DNA of 5,461 bases from Porticoccaceae bacterium (lineage in GTDB: Bacteria > Pseudomonadota > Gammaproteobacteria > Pseudomonadales > Porticoccaceae): NCBI GenBank assembly GCA_003448675.1, contig DLXZ01000112.1:4795-10255 (forward strand). The letters are read 5' to 3'. The notes under the pieces are model-generated. The model saw only the letters and a program-made list of their open reading frames with translations, was not told where the DNA came from and made no database searches. Every line of letters starts with the position of its first letter. Position 1 is the stretch's first letter. The position numbers were made by a program, and so were the translations under genes. Below are positions 1 to 5,461 of this stretch, in pieces.

Positions 1-87
1 GACATCAATTTCCTGCCAACTGGCTGCCTGAGCCGGTAAGCCTAGTGCAAGCAGCAAAAACACGACCAAGGTTTTCGGCAGTTTCAT
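1..87 (-). CDS. Exported protein of unknown function (N-terminus only)
   Basis: Only the first 29 residues are visible; the rest lies beyond the left window edge. They form a textbook Sec signal peptide: basic start (MKLPK), a hydrophobic core (TLVVFLLLALGL), then PAQA followed by ASWQEIDV, with a likely signal peptidase I cut after AQA. The mature product is therefore exported to the periplasm or beyond; no lipobox cysteine is seen. Two ATG codons are adjacent (88-90 and 85-87). The GGAG ribosome-binding site at 94-97 sits 3 bases from the first and 6 from the second, so the second is the better start. The gene follows the PF04339 gene after a gap of about 48 bases in the same direction, so it may belong to the pho transcript. 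I do not recognise the family from this fragment. A real coding start is fairly sure; the function is not known. Confidence 0.75.
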   Translation of the reverse strand, partial: MKLPKTLVVFLLLALGLPAQAASWQEIDV

Positions 88-93
88 CATATT

Positions 94-97
94 CTCC
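94..97 (-). promoter_or_regulatory. Ribosome-binding site of the exported-protein gene
   Basis: GGAG on the minus strand lies 6 bases upstream of the ATG at 85-87 but only 3 from the ATG at 88-90. This spacing favours the downstream ATG as the initiator. Confidence 0.6.
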
Positions 98-135
98 AAT
101 TCGGATTTATACGGGGATATGTGTTAATTATCCTG

Positions 136-1227
136 CTAGTCGGTATCGGAAACCACACCTTCCTTGTAAGGCAATACCGCGCGCGCGCTGGCGATATAGG
201 CGCTGTTATCACGCCGTTCCTGCTCCAGAAAGCGCGCAATGGCTTCGGCGAAGCCCGGGTGGCGAATCCAGTGCAGGGAGTGGGTTTGTACCGGCTCGAA
301 GCCCCGCAGGATTTTGTGCTCTCCCTGGGCACCGGCATCAAATTTTTTCAGATTACGAGCAATGGCATAATCGATACCCTGATAGTAGCACAGCTCAAAA
401 TGCAGAAACTCGTACTCCCGTACGCAGCCCCAGTAGCGACCGTAAAGGGTCTGGTCATCGCGAAAATACAGCGCGCAGGCAATGCGCTCGTCGTTCAGGG
501 AGGCCACCACCATAACCAAATTTTCGCCCATGGTTTCCCCAAGCTGACTAAAAAAACCCGCTGTCAGGTAACCACCGCTGCCGCTGCGCTTGAGGTAGGT
601 GTTTTGATATAGCCGGTAAAAAAACCGCCACAGGTCACTGTCTATATCCAGGCCCTCGACAATTTCCACGGATATGCCCTGGTCGGCAATGGCGCGCCGT
701 TCCTTGCGCACCATTTTGCGTTTGCGTGAGACAAAGCCCACCAGGAAATCATCGAAGCTGTCGTAGTCGCGGTTAAACCAGTGAAACTGGACCCCGTGAC
801 GGCGCATCAGCTCTGGATGCTCAAAATCAATGAGGGTTTGGGCATCGGGAAAGAGCAGGTGCCAACCGGAGGCATCCTGTGCCGCCGCCTGTTCCCGCGC
901 CTGCTCAAATAAGCGGGCGCACAGTGCGGCGCGATCCACATTGTCGGCAAAGCGAACCCTGGGGCCAGTGACCGGGCTAAAGGGCGCCGCCGATACCAGC
1001 TTGGGATAATAATTCAGACCATTGCGGTGGTAGGCATCAGCCCAGGCCCAGTCAAACACGTACTCACCCCAGGAATGATCCTTGCGATAGGTGGGCATAA
1101 AAGCCAGGCGTTGACCACCCTCCGTGATCGACAGGTGCTGTTCATGCCAGCCGGTGCCTGTCCCGACGCTTGCGCTATCGGCCAGGGCCTGCAAAAAGGA
1201 ATCTTTTAAAAAGGGAAAACCGCTCAC
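136..1227 (-). CDS. PF04339/COG3146 family protein (FemAB/GNAT-like fold)
   Basis: This 363-residue protein matches the pattern of the PF04339 family (COG3146), annotated as 'peptidoglycan biosynthesis/recognition' or GNAT-like, with no settled biochemical role. Visible hallmarks are: PFLKDSFLQAL plus a glycine-rich turn before GW (residues 5-27); NYYPKL and PFSPVTGPR (72-90); the basic SRKRKMVRKERR stretch (167-178); GRYWG (263-267); and LHFELCYYQGIDYAI followed by FDAGAQGEHKILRGFEP (275-312), the strongest family signature. No signal peptide or membrane segment is seen, so it is probably cytoplasmic. The start is GTG at 1225-1227; an in-frame TAA at 1237-1239 rules out any longer version. 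AAGG at 1235-1238 is a well-spaced ribosome-binding site. As I recall the family, members usually have some 15-20 residues before the PFL segment, so this N-terminus looks short. It lies 21 bases after phoR and is probably co-transcribed with it. Family assignment is firm; function is not. Confidence 0.9.
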   Translation of the reverse strand: MSGFPFLKDSFLQALADSASVGTGTGWHEQHLSITEGGQRLAFMPTYRKDHSWGEYVFDWAWADAYHRNGLNYYPKLVSAAPFSPVTGPRVRFADNVDRAALCARLFEQAREQAAAQDASGWHLLFPDAQTLIDFEHPELMRRHGVQFHWFNRDYDSFDDFLVGFVSRKRKMVRKERRAIADQGISVEIVEGLDIDSDLWRFFYRLYQNTYLKRSGSGGYLTAGFFSQLGETMGENLVMVVASLNDERIACALYFRDDQTLYGRYWGCVREYEFLHFELCYYQGIDYAIARNLKKFDAGAQGEHKILRGFEPVQTHSLHWIRHPGFAEAIARFLEQERRDNSAYIASARAVLPYKEGVVSDTD

Positions 1228-1234
1228 CTGCCGA

Positions 1235-1238
1235 CCTT
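1235..1238 (-). promoter_or_regulatory. Ribosome-binding site fixing the GTG start of the PF04339 gene
   Basis: AAGG on the minus strand stands 7 bases before the GTG at 1225-1227, and an in-frame TAA overlaps it at 1237-1239. Together they leave this GTG as the only plausible initiator for the full conserved domain. Confidence 0.6.
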
Positions 1239-1248
1239 AGCACCGGGC

Positions 1249-2523
1249 TCAGGCGCGGGCAAACCGGCAGGTAAAAGTGGACCCTTTACCCAGGGCGCTG
1301 TCGATAAACAGCTCTCCCTGATGCCGCAACAGCACATGTTTGACAATCGCCAGCCCCAGGCCTGTGCCGCCCATCTGGGTAGAGCGGCCATCATCAGGGC
1401 GATAAAACCGCTCGGTTAAACGGGGCAAATGCCTCGAGTCAATCCCTCGACCCGTATCCTTGATCTCGACGGAGGTACTTATCTCGTCTTCGCTGATACT
1501 GACGGCGATCCCACAGCCTTCGGGATTATGCTTGACAGCGTTGTAAATCAGATTCGCAAAGGCGCTGTGCAATTCCTTGCTAGTGCCCTTAATAGCGACC
1601 GAGCCGGGACATCTAAATGAGAACTGGTGCTTTCCTTCACTGAGGGCTTTGGCGTTTTCGATAATGGGTGGAATTAGTGCATCCAGCTGAACGGTCTCTA
1701 TGGCCTGTGCCGGGGTGGATTCCAGTCGCGACAGCATCATCAGGTCTTCGGTGAGCAGATTCATACGCGTGGCCTGCTGCTCCATCTGCGCCAGGGCCTT
1801 ACGCCACATCGGCGATTGCGCTTCATCCAGGCTGGCCTGGAGGGTTTCGATATAGCCGGTCATCACGGTCAGGGGCGTACGCAGCTCGTGGGAAATGTTA
1901 GCGACGAAATCCTTGCGCGTCTGTTCCAGGTTGCGCAGCCGGGTAATGTCCTGCACCACCAGGGCCACTTCATCCTGGGCAAAAATTCTTGCGGAAAACT
2001 GCAGAATGCGGGCCTCGTGTCCTGGCGCCGGGCATTCCAGTGGCACGTCAAAATCCCCAGCCTTGATATATTCGACAAATTCTGGAGAGCGAATCAGATT
2101 AATAATGGGCTGATAGCGGTCGTCTTCGCGCAAACCCAGAAGTCGGGTGGCCGAAGGGTTCCACCACTCCAGGCAGCGCTCGCTATCAAGAATCACCAGA
2201 CCTTCATCCAGGGCGCTGGTAATTCTGCGCAGACGAATCAGCAGCGCCCTGAAATTGATCTTGGCCTGTACATTGCGCTTTTGCAGCCGGTATAGCTGAT
2301 TGGATATATCACCCCAGACGCCGGCCGCTTCCGGAGGCAGGCCCTTACCGCCGTTTTCCAGCCACTGATAAAGACGCAATATCTTCACCAGGGTCCAGCT
2401 CATATAGAGGCCGCCGCCGATAATCAGTGTCAACAGCACATGGCCATTGACCAGGCCGATAATACCGAGCGCTACCGCGACCAGAGCGATGCGGGTCAGC
2501 TCCGTGCGTAAGCCTTGTTGCAA
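1249..2523 (-). CDS. phoR: Phosphate regulon sensor histidine kinase PhoR
   Basis: This 424-residue membrane-bound histidine kinase senses phosphate status, in the known system through the Pst transporter and PhoU, and phosphorylates or dephosphorylates PhoB. Two hydrophobic segments near residues 10-26 and 29-46 are separated by only a few residues, the usual PhoR layout with no periplasmic sensor domain. A linker and a PAS-like domain (about 97-195) follow. The H-box NISHELRTPL carries the phospho-acceptor His212. The ATPase domain shows an N-box with Asn324 and Asn328, G1 DTGRG (356-360), F-box ERFYRP (371-376) and G2 GGTGLG (385-390). All catalytic motifs are intact. The start is TTG at 2521-2523: a TAA lies two codons upstream in the same frame, and GGGGAA at 2530-2535, inside the last phoB codons, is well placed. 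Translation is probably coupled to phoB. The sequence and the position after phoB make the assignment secure. Confidence 0.97.
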   Translation of the reverse strand: MQQGLRTELTRIALVAVALGIIGLVNGHVLLTLIIGGGLYMSWTLVKILRLYQWLENGGKGLPPEAAGVWGDISNQLYRLQKRNVQAKINFRALLIRLRRITSALDEGLVILDSERCLEWWNPSATRLLGLREDDRYQPIINLIRSPEFVEYIKAGDFDVPLECPAPGHEARILQFSARIFAQDEVALVVQDITRLRNLEQTRKDFVANISHELRTPLTVMTGYIETLQASLDEAQSPMWRKALAQMEQQATRMNLLTEDLMMLSRLESTPAQAIETVQLDALIPPIIENAKALSEGKHQFSFRCPGSVAIKGTSKELHSAFANLIYNAVKHNPEGCGIAVSISEDEISTSVEIKDTGRGIDSRHLPRLTERFYRPDDGRSTQMGGTGLGLAIVKHVLLRHQGELFIDSALGKGSTFTCRFARA

Positions 2524-2526
2524 GGT

Positions 2527-3228
2527 TTATTCCCCGACGAGTTTCTGCGAAAACCGGTATCCGGCGCCTCGAACAGTTTGAATAAAGCGGGCCTGATCTT
2601 CAAGGGCAAGCGCGTTACGCAGACGTTTTATATGCACATCCACGGTGCGCTCATCGACGTAGGTATTGCTGCCCCAGACGTGATCGAGTATCTGCTCTCG
2701 GGAATACACTCGCTCCTGGTGCGTGAGGAAAAAGCCCAGCAGCTTGAACTCGGTCGGGCCCATAGCCACCGGTTTGCCGGCGATGCTGGCGTGGTGACTA
2801 ACGGGGTCGTAAACCAGCTGATCCACCTTGATCGGTTGATCACCTCCCTGGGGATCACGCCTTCTCATCAGGGCCTTGATACGCGCCACCAACTCCCTGG
2901 GCGAGAAAGGTTTAGTGATGTAATCATCGGCGCCGGAATTCAGGCCCTGAACGGCGTTATCTTCCTCGGCCTTGGCAGTGAGCATGATGACCGATATTTC
3001 CTCAGTTAACTCATCACGGCGCAAGCGACGCAGCAACTCCAAACCACTGGTACCGGGCATCATCCAGTCAAGCAGCACCACATCGGGCTTTTCATCCAGA
3101 ATCAGCGCATGTGCCTCACCGGCATTTTCAGCCTGCAGGCAAGTGAAGCCCGCTGTATCGAGGGCAATACTAACCATGTCCCGAATATTGGGCTCGTCGT
3201 CAACTATCAGAACCGTTGCTTCACTCAT
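2527..3228 (-). CDS. phoB: Phosphate regulon response regulator PhoB
   Basis: This 233-residue OmpR/PhoB-class transcription factor binds Pho boxes when phosphorylated by PhoR and activates phosphate-starvation genes. The receiver domain (about 4-120) has the acidic pair Asp10/Asp11, phospho-acceptor Asp54 in VVLLDWMMPG, Thr84 in IMLTAK and Lys106 in ITKPFSP. The C-terminal winged-helix domain (about 130-230) contains GPTEFKLL (157-164), SREQILDHVWG (176-186), the recognition-helix region YVDERTVDVHIKRLRNAL (190-207) and the closing wing TVRGAGYRF (218-226). Length and motifs match E. coli PhoB closely. The start is ATG at 3226-3228, with GGGG at 3236-3239 seven bases away. The gene has its own Pho-box promoter in the gap after ubiA and is followed almost immediately by phoR. 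Confidence 0.98.
   Translation of the reverse strand: MSEATVLIVDDEPNIRDMVSIALDTAGFTCLQAENAGEAHALILDEKPDVVLLDWMMPGTSGLELLRRLRRDELTEEISVIMLTAKAEEDNAVQGLNSGADDYITKPFSPRELVARIKALMRRRDPQGGDQPIKVDQLVYDPVSHHASIAGKPVAMGPTEFKLLGFFLTHQERVYSREQILDHVWGSNTYVDERTVDVHIKRLRNALALEDQARFIQTVRGAGYRFSQKLVGE
2530..2535 (-). promoter_or_regulatory. Ribosome-binding site of phoR inside phoB
   Basis: GGGGAA on the minus strand covers the final codons of phoB and lies 6 bases before the TTG at 2521-2523. It supports that TTG as the phoR start and suggests translational coupling between the two genes. Confidence 0.65.
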
Positions 3229-3287
3229 GGTTATACCCCGAATTGCGGGCGGGTTCGCCGATACCGTCTTTCTTTATCATGGCCGTT

Positions 3288-3293
3288 ATTAAA
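3288..3293 (-). promoter_or_regulatory. -10 element of the phoB promoter
   Basis: TTTAAT on the minus strand matches the TATAAT consensus at 5 of 6 positions. It lies 10 bases downstream of the 18-base Pho box core, the spacing expected where PhoB replaces a -35 element. Transcription would begin near 3280-3282, giving a phoB leader of about 53 bases. No good -35 hexamer is present, which fits an activator-dependent promoter. Confidence 0.6.
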
Positions 3294-3321
3294 AGTCAGT
3301 CAGATGTCATTTCTGTGACAG
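3293..3321 (-). promoter_or_regulatory. Pho box (PhoB-binding site) upstream of phoB
   Basis: On the minus strand three 7-base units recur at an exact 11-base pitch: CTGTCAC (3315-3321), ATGACAT (3304-3310) and CTGACTT (3293-3299). Against the known Pho box unit CTGTCAT they match at 6, 5 and 5 of 7 positions, with 4-base spacers AGAA and CTGA. The first two units form the classical 18-base box; the third could hold another PhoB monomer. Position just upstream of phoB, and the correctly spaced -10 after it, support autoregulation by PhoB. The two strongest units can also be read as an inverted repeat, TGTCA-6-TGACA (3305-3320), so another dimeric repressor cannot be excluded from sequence alone. 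Confidence 0.75.
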
Positions 3322-3342
3322 TCAACGAATAACCCGGTGCCT

Positions 3343-4248
3343 CTATAAGGATGAATCCACCCCAAGGTAAGTGTCGGCCAGGATCCCCAAAAACATGGCC
3401 AGACCTACCCAGTTGTTGTTGCGAAAAGCCTGGAAGCAGCGCTCCGGCTCCCGGTGCCGGGCGATCAGTTGTTGATACAGGAACAGCACCGCCACCATTG
3501 CGATGCCGACAAAGTACCAGAGCCCGCGATCAAAGCTCTGCCCGGTCAAAAGCAGGGCAATCAGGGCCAGGCCCTGGAGCACAGCAATAATACTCAGATC
3601 CATGTCATCAAAGAGAATGGCCGTTGATTTGATCCCGACTTTCCTGTCATCCTCCCGGTCCACCATGGCATAGAAAGTATCGAAAGCCACGGTCCACAGC
3701 GCCACTGCGGCGTAAAAAACCCAGATACCACTGACCACCGAACCGGTTTGCGCCGCAAAAGCCATGGGGATGACCCAGGCCCAGGCCAGGCCAAGCACCA
3801 CCTGGGGCAAATGGGTGTAGCGTTTCATAAATGGATAGACCGACGCCAGTAGCAGCCCCACCAACGACAGAGCAATGGTCAGCAGGTTCGTCATAAGTAC
3901 GAGCAGAAACGCCACCAGGCAGAGGGCCACGAAAGTCAGTAGGGCCTCGTGAGGGCTAATGCGACCCTCGGTAATGGGTCGATATCGGGTTCGCAAAACC
4001 GCTCCGTCCAGATCCCGGTCGGCATAGTCATTGATAACACAACCCGCCGCACGCATGACAATCACACCCAGGGTAAAAATCAGAAAAACCCCCGGTGATG
4101 GCGTGCCATCCGCTGCCAGCCAGAGTGCCGTCAACGTCGGCCATAACAGCAACAGCGTGCCAACGGGTTTATCAAAACGCATCAGCTCGAGAAAAGCACC
4201 GGTGCGCTCGGGCAGCCTGGCGCTAAATTTGAGTCCCAGCCATTTCAC
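3343..4248 (-). CDS. ubiA: 4-hydroxybenzoate polyprenyltransferase UbiA
   Basis: This 301-residue integral membrane enzyme transfers the polyprenyl tail to 4-hydroxybenzoate, the second dedicated step of ubiquinone synthesis. The two Mg-diphosphate-binding motifs are intact: NDYADRDLD (Asn73, Asp77, Asp81) and DTFYAMVDREDD (Asp190, Asp197, Asp201). Other E. coli UbiA-like stretches are RFDKPVGTLLLLWPT (24-38), YPFMKRYTHLPQVVLG (138-153), IPMAFAA (160-166) and GIKSTAILF (205-213), plus the C-terminal FRNNNWVGL. Several hydrophobic segments give the expected multi-helix membrane profile. The start is GTG at 4246-4248, giving an N-terminus of the usual length; the nearby ATG at 4241-4243 is out of frame. 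The GTG overlaps the ubiC stop as GTGA (4245-4248), so the two genes are translationally coupled. AGG at 4256-4258 is the only, weak, ribosome-binding site. Confidence 0.98.
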   Translation of the reverse strand: MKWLGLKFSARLPERTGAFLELMRFDKPVGTLLLLWPTLTALWLAADGTPSPGVFLIFTLGVIVMRAAGCVINDYADRDLDGAVLRTRYRPITEGRISPHEALLTFVALCLVAFLLVLMTNLLTIALSLVGLLLASVYPFMKRYTHLPQVVLGLAWAWVIPMAFAAQTGSVVSGIWVFYAAVALWTVAFDTFYAMVDREDDRKVGIKSTAILFDDMDLSIIAVLQGLALIALLLTGQSFDRGLWYFVGIAMVAVLFLYQQLIARHREPERCFQAFRNNNWVGLAMFLGILADTYLGVDSSL

Positions 4249-4865
4249 GGTTCAGCCTGTGGTTTCCTTTGAGGACAGGGCTCATTGTAAGGGGAAAAAG
4301 CCGGCAGAAATATCTCGCTCACCAGCAGTGGCTTGCCGTCTAGAAAAAACACCGAGCGCCGCCCCCATAGCAAGCCGGTATTCTCGTCAGCACCACCGGG
4401 GAGAGGCAGGTTTAGCGAGGCCACCTGCCCCAATTGCATGGGCCCCCGGCGCATGCTGGGGTCGGCAAACAGCAAAGCACCCAGGGGTCTGGCATCCAGC
4501 CGCCTGAGCCGCCGTTGCCTTCCGGTCAAGGTACTTAGGGGCAGAATGCTGCGAGCAAAGACCCAGGGCGTATCATTCCCGTAAAGCACTACTTCCCTAA
4601 TGATAGCGCGCCGCCCCCGAGGCAGTCCCAACAAGCGGCTTTCCGGCGCCTGGACCCGCCCAAGATCCTGCTTTAATACCTGAACCCGGAAATTTCCGCG
4701 ACTGGCCGCTACCAGTCGCGCCGTTAACGAACCGCTGTCGAGTAAACATCGCCGCCAGGGCGCGGGAACACGGGACGAAACAAGGGGCTGGAATTGCCAG
4801 TCAGTATTGCGCGCGGCTAGAGGGTGGGAAGCTGTATTGATAGGCGAGATACCACTTTGGCCAGG
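4245..4865 (-). CDS. ubiC: Chorismate pyruvate-lyase UbiC; start codon unresolved
   Basis: UbiC converts chorismate to 4-hydroxybenzoate plus pyruvate in the cytoplasm and feeds UbiA. The span given is the whole open frame after an in-frame TGA at 4866-4868. Family-like sequence begins around DWQFQPL (about 4785-4802) and includes LLDSGSLTARL (4713-4745), a segment UbiC proteins have near the N-terminus. Downstream are IIREVVLYG with the catalytic-type Arg at 4596-4598 (E. coli Arg76), PWVFARSILP, LLWGRRS (4353-4373), and KPLLVSEIFLPA with Glu at 4314-4316 (E. coli Glu155). No ATG, GTG or TTG lies in frame between 4865 and the TTG at 4632-4634, and starting there would delete the LLDSGSLT helix and leave only 129 residues against the usual 165-185 or so. 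Candidates are a non-canonical start (ATC at 4839-4841 or 4848-4850), the ATG at 4887-4889 with the TGA as a mutation or error, or a frameshift. Identity is sure; the 5' end is not. Confidence 0.88.
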   Translation of the reverse strand, partial: PGQSGISPINTASHPLAARNTDWQFQPLVSSRVPAPWRRCLLDSGSLTARLVAASRGNFRVQVLKQDLGRVQAPESRLLGLPRGRRAIIREVVLYGNDTPWVFARSILPLSTLTGRQRRLRRLDARPLGALLFADPSMRRGPMQLGQVASLNLPLPGGADENTGLLWGRRSVFFLDGKPLLVSEIFLPAFSPYNEPCPQRKPQAEP

Positions 4866-4909
4866 TCAAATTTGGGATGTGCCACCCATGCGGGACGGGC
4901 CGGCGGCCA

Positions 4910-4918
4910 ATTATAACA
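4910..4918 (-). promoter_or_regulatory. Extended -10 promoter of ubiC-ubiA
   Basis: The minus strand carries a perfect TATAAT (4910-4915) preceded by TGT, forming an extended -10 TGnTATAAT. No convincing -35 hexamer lies 16-18 bases upstream, which extended -10 promoters tolerate. Transcription would start near 4903, about 14 bases before the ATG at 4887-4889 and 53-62 bases before the in-frame ATC codons of ubiC. The bases just after the hexamer are GC-rich (TGGCCGCC), a discriminator type associated with growth-rate or stringent control; that regulatory reading is inference. Confidence 0.6.
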
Positions 4919-4956
4919 CCCTGGCCTGTCCAAAACGGACTTGCCGGGCGCGCCCA

Positions 4957-5461
4957 CTATAGGGAATAGGACAAACTCAGGGAGCCGTATTTATGATGGT
5001 GTGGCTGGCGCTTGAATTCCCGAGTGCGAAATACCCAGGCAAAGGAGACTTTCCAGCGACCGGTCAGAAAACTGACACCCGTATACAAGTCGGCGACCGC
5101 TCTTTCCTTATCTACACTGTGACTGTCTCGAAAGGTATTGCCATCAAGAAAAATATCCCGAGCCACCAGCCGGGCATCGGCGGCAACAAAAGCATGGAGA
5201 CCATAAACCAGACGACCCCCGGCCTGCCGGCGCAGGTCACCCCGTCCGGGGGTGCTGTTATCGCCGCCAGCGCGCACCGCCGAGGTGCCAAAATCATTGG
5301 GCAAATCCCAACCCAACCGGTATTCACCGCCAAAGTTCACATGGGTGGCGACATTGCCCAGGCTAAAACCCCCGTGGCCGATAAAATCGTGCTCGAGGCC
5401 CCAACCTTCACTCAGCGCTTCGCGAAACCAGCGGCGCTTGTGCTCATACAGGAAATTCAGC
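4957..5461 (-). CDS. lpxR: LpxR-type lipid A 3'-O-deacylase (C-terminal part)
   Basis: The last 167 residues are visible; the start lies beyond the right edge. The frame stays open from 5460 down to a TAG at 4957-4959. The sequence fits the C-terminal half of the LpxR/DUF2219 outer-membrane beta-barrel, a calcium-dependent enzyme that removes the 3'-acyloxyacyl group of lipid A at the cell surface. Family-like features are GWGLEHDF (visible residues 19-26), the GNVATH...GGEYRLGWDLPNDFG block (about 35-58), FLDGNTFRDSHSVDKE (104-119) and RTREFKRQ (145-152), then alternating-hydrophobicity strands ending KYGSLSLSYSL. The final residue is Leu rather than the Phe usual for barrels, with Tyr three residues from the end. 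The active-site residues of LpxR lie in the missing N-terminal part, so activity cannot be judged. It is separated from ubiC by about 90 bases and is not obviously related to it in function. Confidence 0.82.
   Translation of the reverse strand, partial: LNFLYEHKRRWFREALSEGWGLEHDFIGHGGFSLGNVATHVNFGGEYRLGWDLPNDFGTSAVRAGGDNSTPGRGDLRRQAGGRLVYGLHAFVAADARLVARDIFLDGNTFRDSHSVDKERAVADLYTGVSFLTGRWKVSFAWVFRTREFKRQPHHHKYGSLSLSYSL

Noticed and set aside
91..135. Possible promoter (TTAACA and TATAAA) between the PF04339 gene and the exported-protein gene
   Set aside because: The two hexamers on the minus strand are only 10 bases apart, too close for a sigma-70 promoter, and neither has a good partner at normal spacing.
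121..612. Long plus-strand open frame of 163 codons
   Set aside because: It lies wholly opposite the PF04339 gene, whose conserved motifs establish the minus strand as coding; the plus frame shows no recognisable domain.
2515..3009. Plus-strand open frame of 164 codons opposite phoB
   Set aside because: It is antisense to a clearly conserved response regulator and has no recognisable features of its own.
3305..3320. TGTCA-6-TGACA inverted repeat read as a terminator hairpin for ubiA
   Set aside because: The stem is only five base pairs and AT-containing, and the nearest T-run is over ten bases further on; the direct-repeat Pho box reading explains the site better.
4931..4942. GTCC-GGAC short hairpin upstream of the ubiC promoter
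   Set aside because: A four-base-pair stem around a GTTTT loop with no T-tail is too weak to support a terminator or attenuator.
4946..4955. Perfect palindrome GGGCGCGCCC just after the lpxR stop
   Set aside because: It has no real loop and no following T-run, so it does not look like an intrinsic terminator; short GC palindromes of this kind occur by chance in GC-rich DNA.

Overview
The window is a compact, entirely minus-strand piece of a gammaproteobacterial chromosome. Coding sequence is moderately GC-rich, and the order ubiC-ubiA-phoB-phoR is the arrangement known from pseudomonads and their relatives. A Cellvibrionales/Pseudomonadales-type marine or soil bacterium is a reasonable inference, but the sequence alone does not fix the genus. 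I see no mobile element, tRNA, rRNA, CRISPR array or phage gene; this is ordinary core-genome territory with a few local oddities.

Read in the direction of transcription (high to low coordinates), the layout is as follows. (1) 5461-4957: the C-terminal half of an LpxR-type outer-membrane lipid A 3'-O-deacylase, cut by the window edge. (2) About 4869-4956: a short gap holding a good extended -10 promoter (TGT-TATAAT) for the ubiquinone genes. (3) ubiC (chorismate pyruvate-lyase), whose clear protein homology extends well upstream of the first ATG/GTG/TTG available in its frame, so its start is unresolved. (4) ubiA (4-hydroxybenzoate polyprenyltransferase), overlapping ubiC by four bases. (5) 3229-3342: an intergenic region with a convincing Pho box and -10 hexamer for phoB. 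(6) phoB and phoR, the phosphate-starvation response regulator and sensor kinase, in the same frame and separated by only a stop codon plus one codon. (7) A COG3146/PF04339-type protein (FemAB/GNAT-like fold). (8) At the left edge, the signal peptide of an unidentified exported protein.

Functionally there are two modules. UbiC makes 4-hydroxybenzoate from chorismate and UbiA prenylates it at the membrane, the first two dedicated steps of ubiquinone synthesis. PhoR and PhoB form the phosphate two-component system, with a binding site for PhoB before its own gene implying positive autoregulation. The acyltransferase-like gene and the exported protein follow phoR in the same direction with short gaps (21 and about 48 bases) and may be co-transcribed with it.

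Four of the genes with a visible or expected start (ubiC, ubiA, phoR and the PF04339 gene) have no usable ATG; only phoB and the left-edge gene start with ATG. The most notable anomaly is the N-terminus of ubiC.
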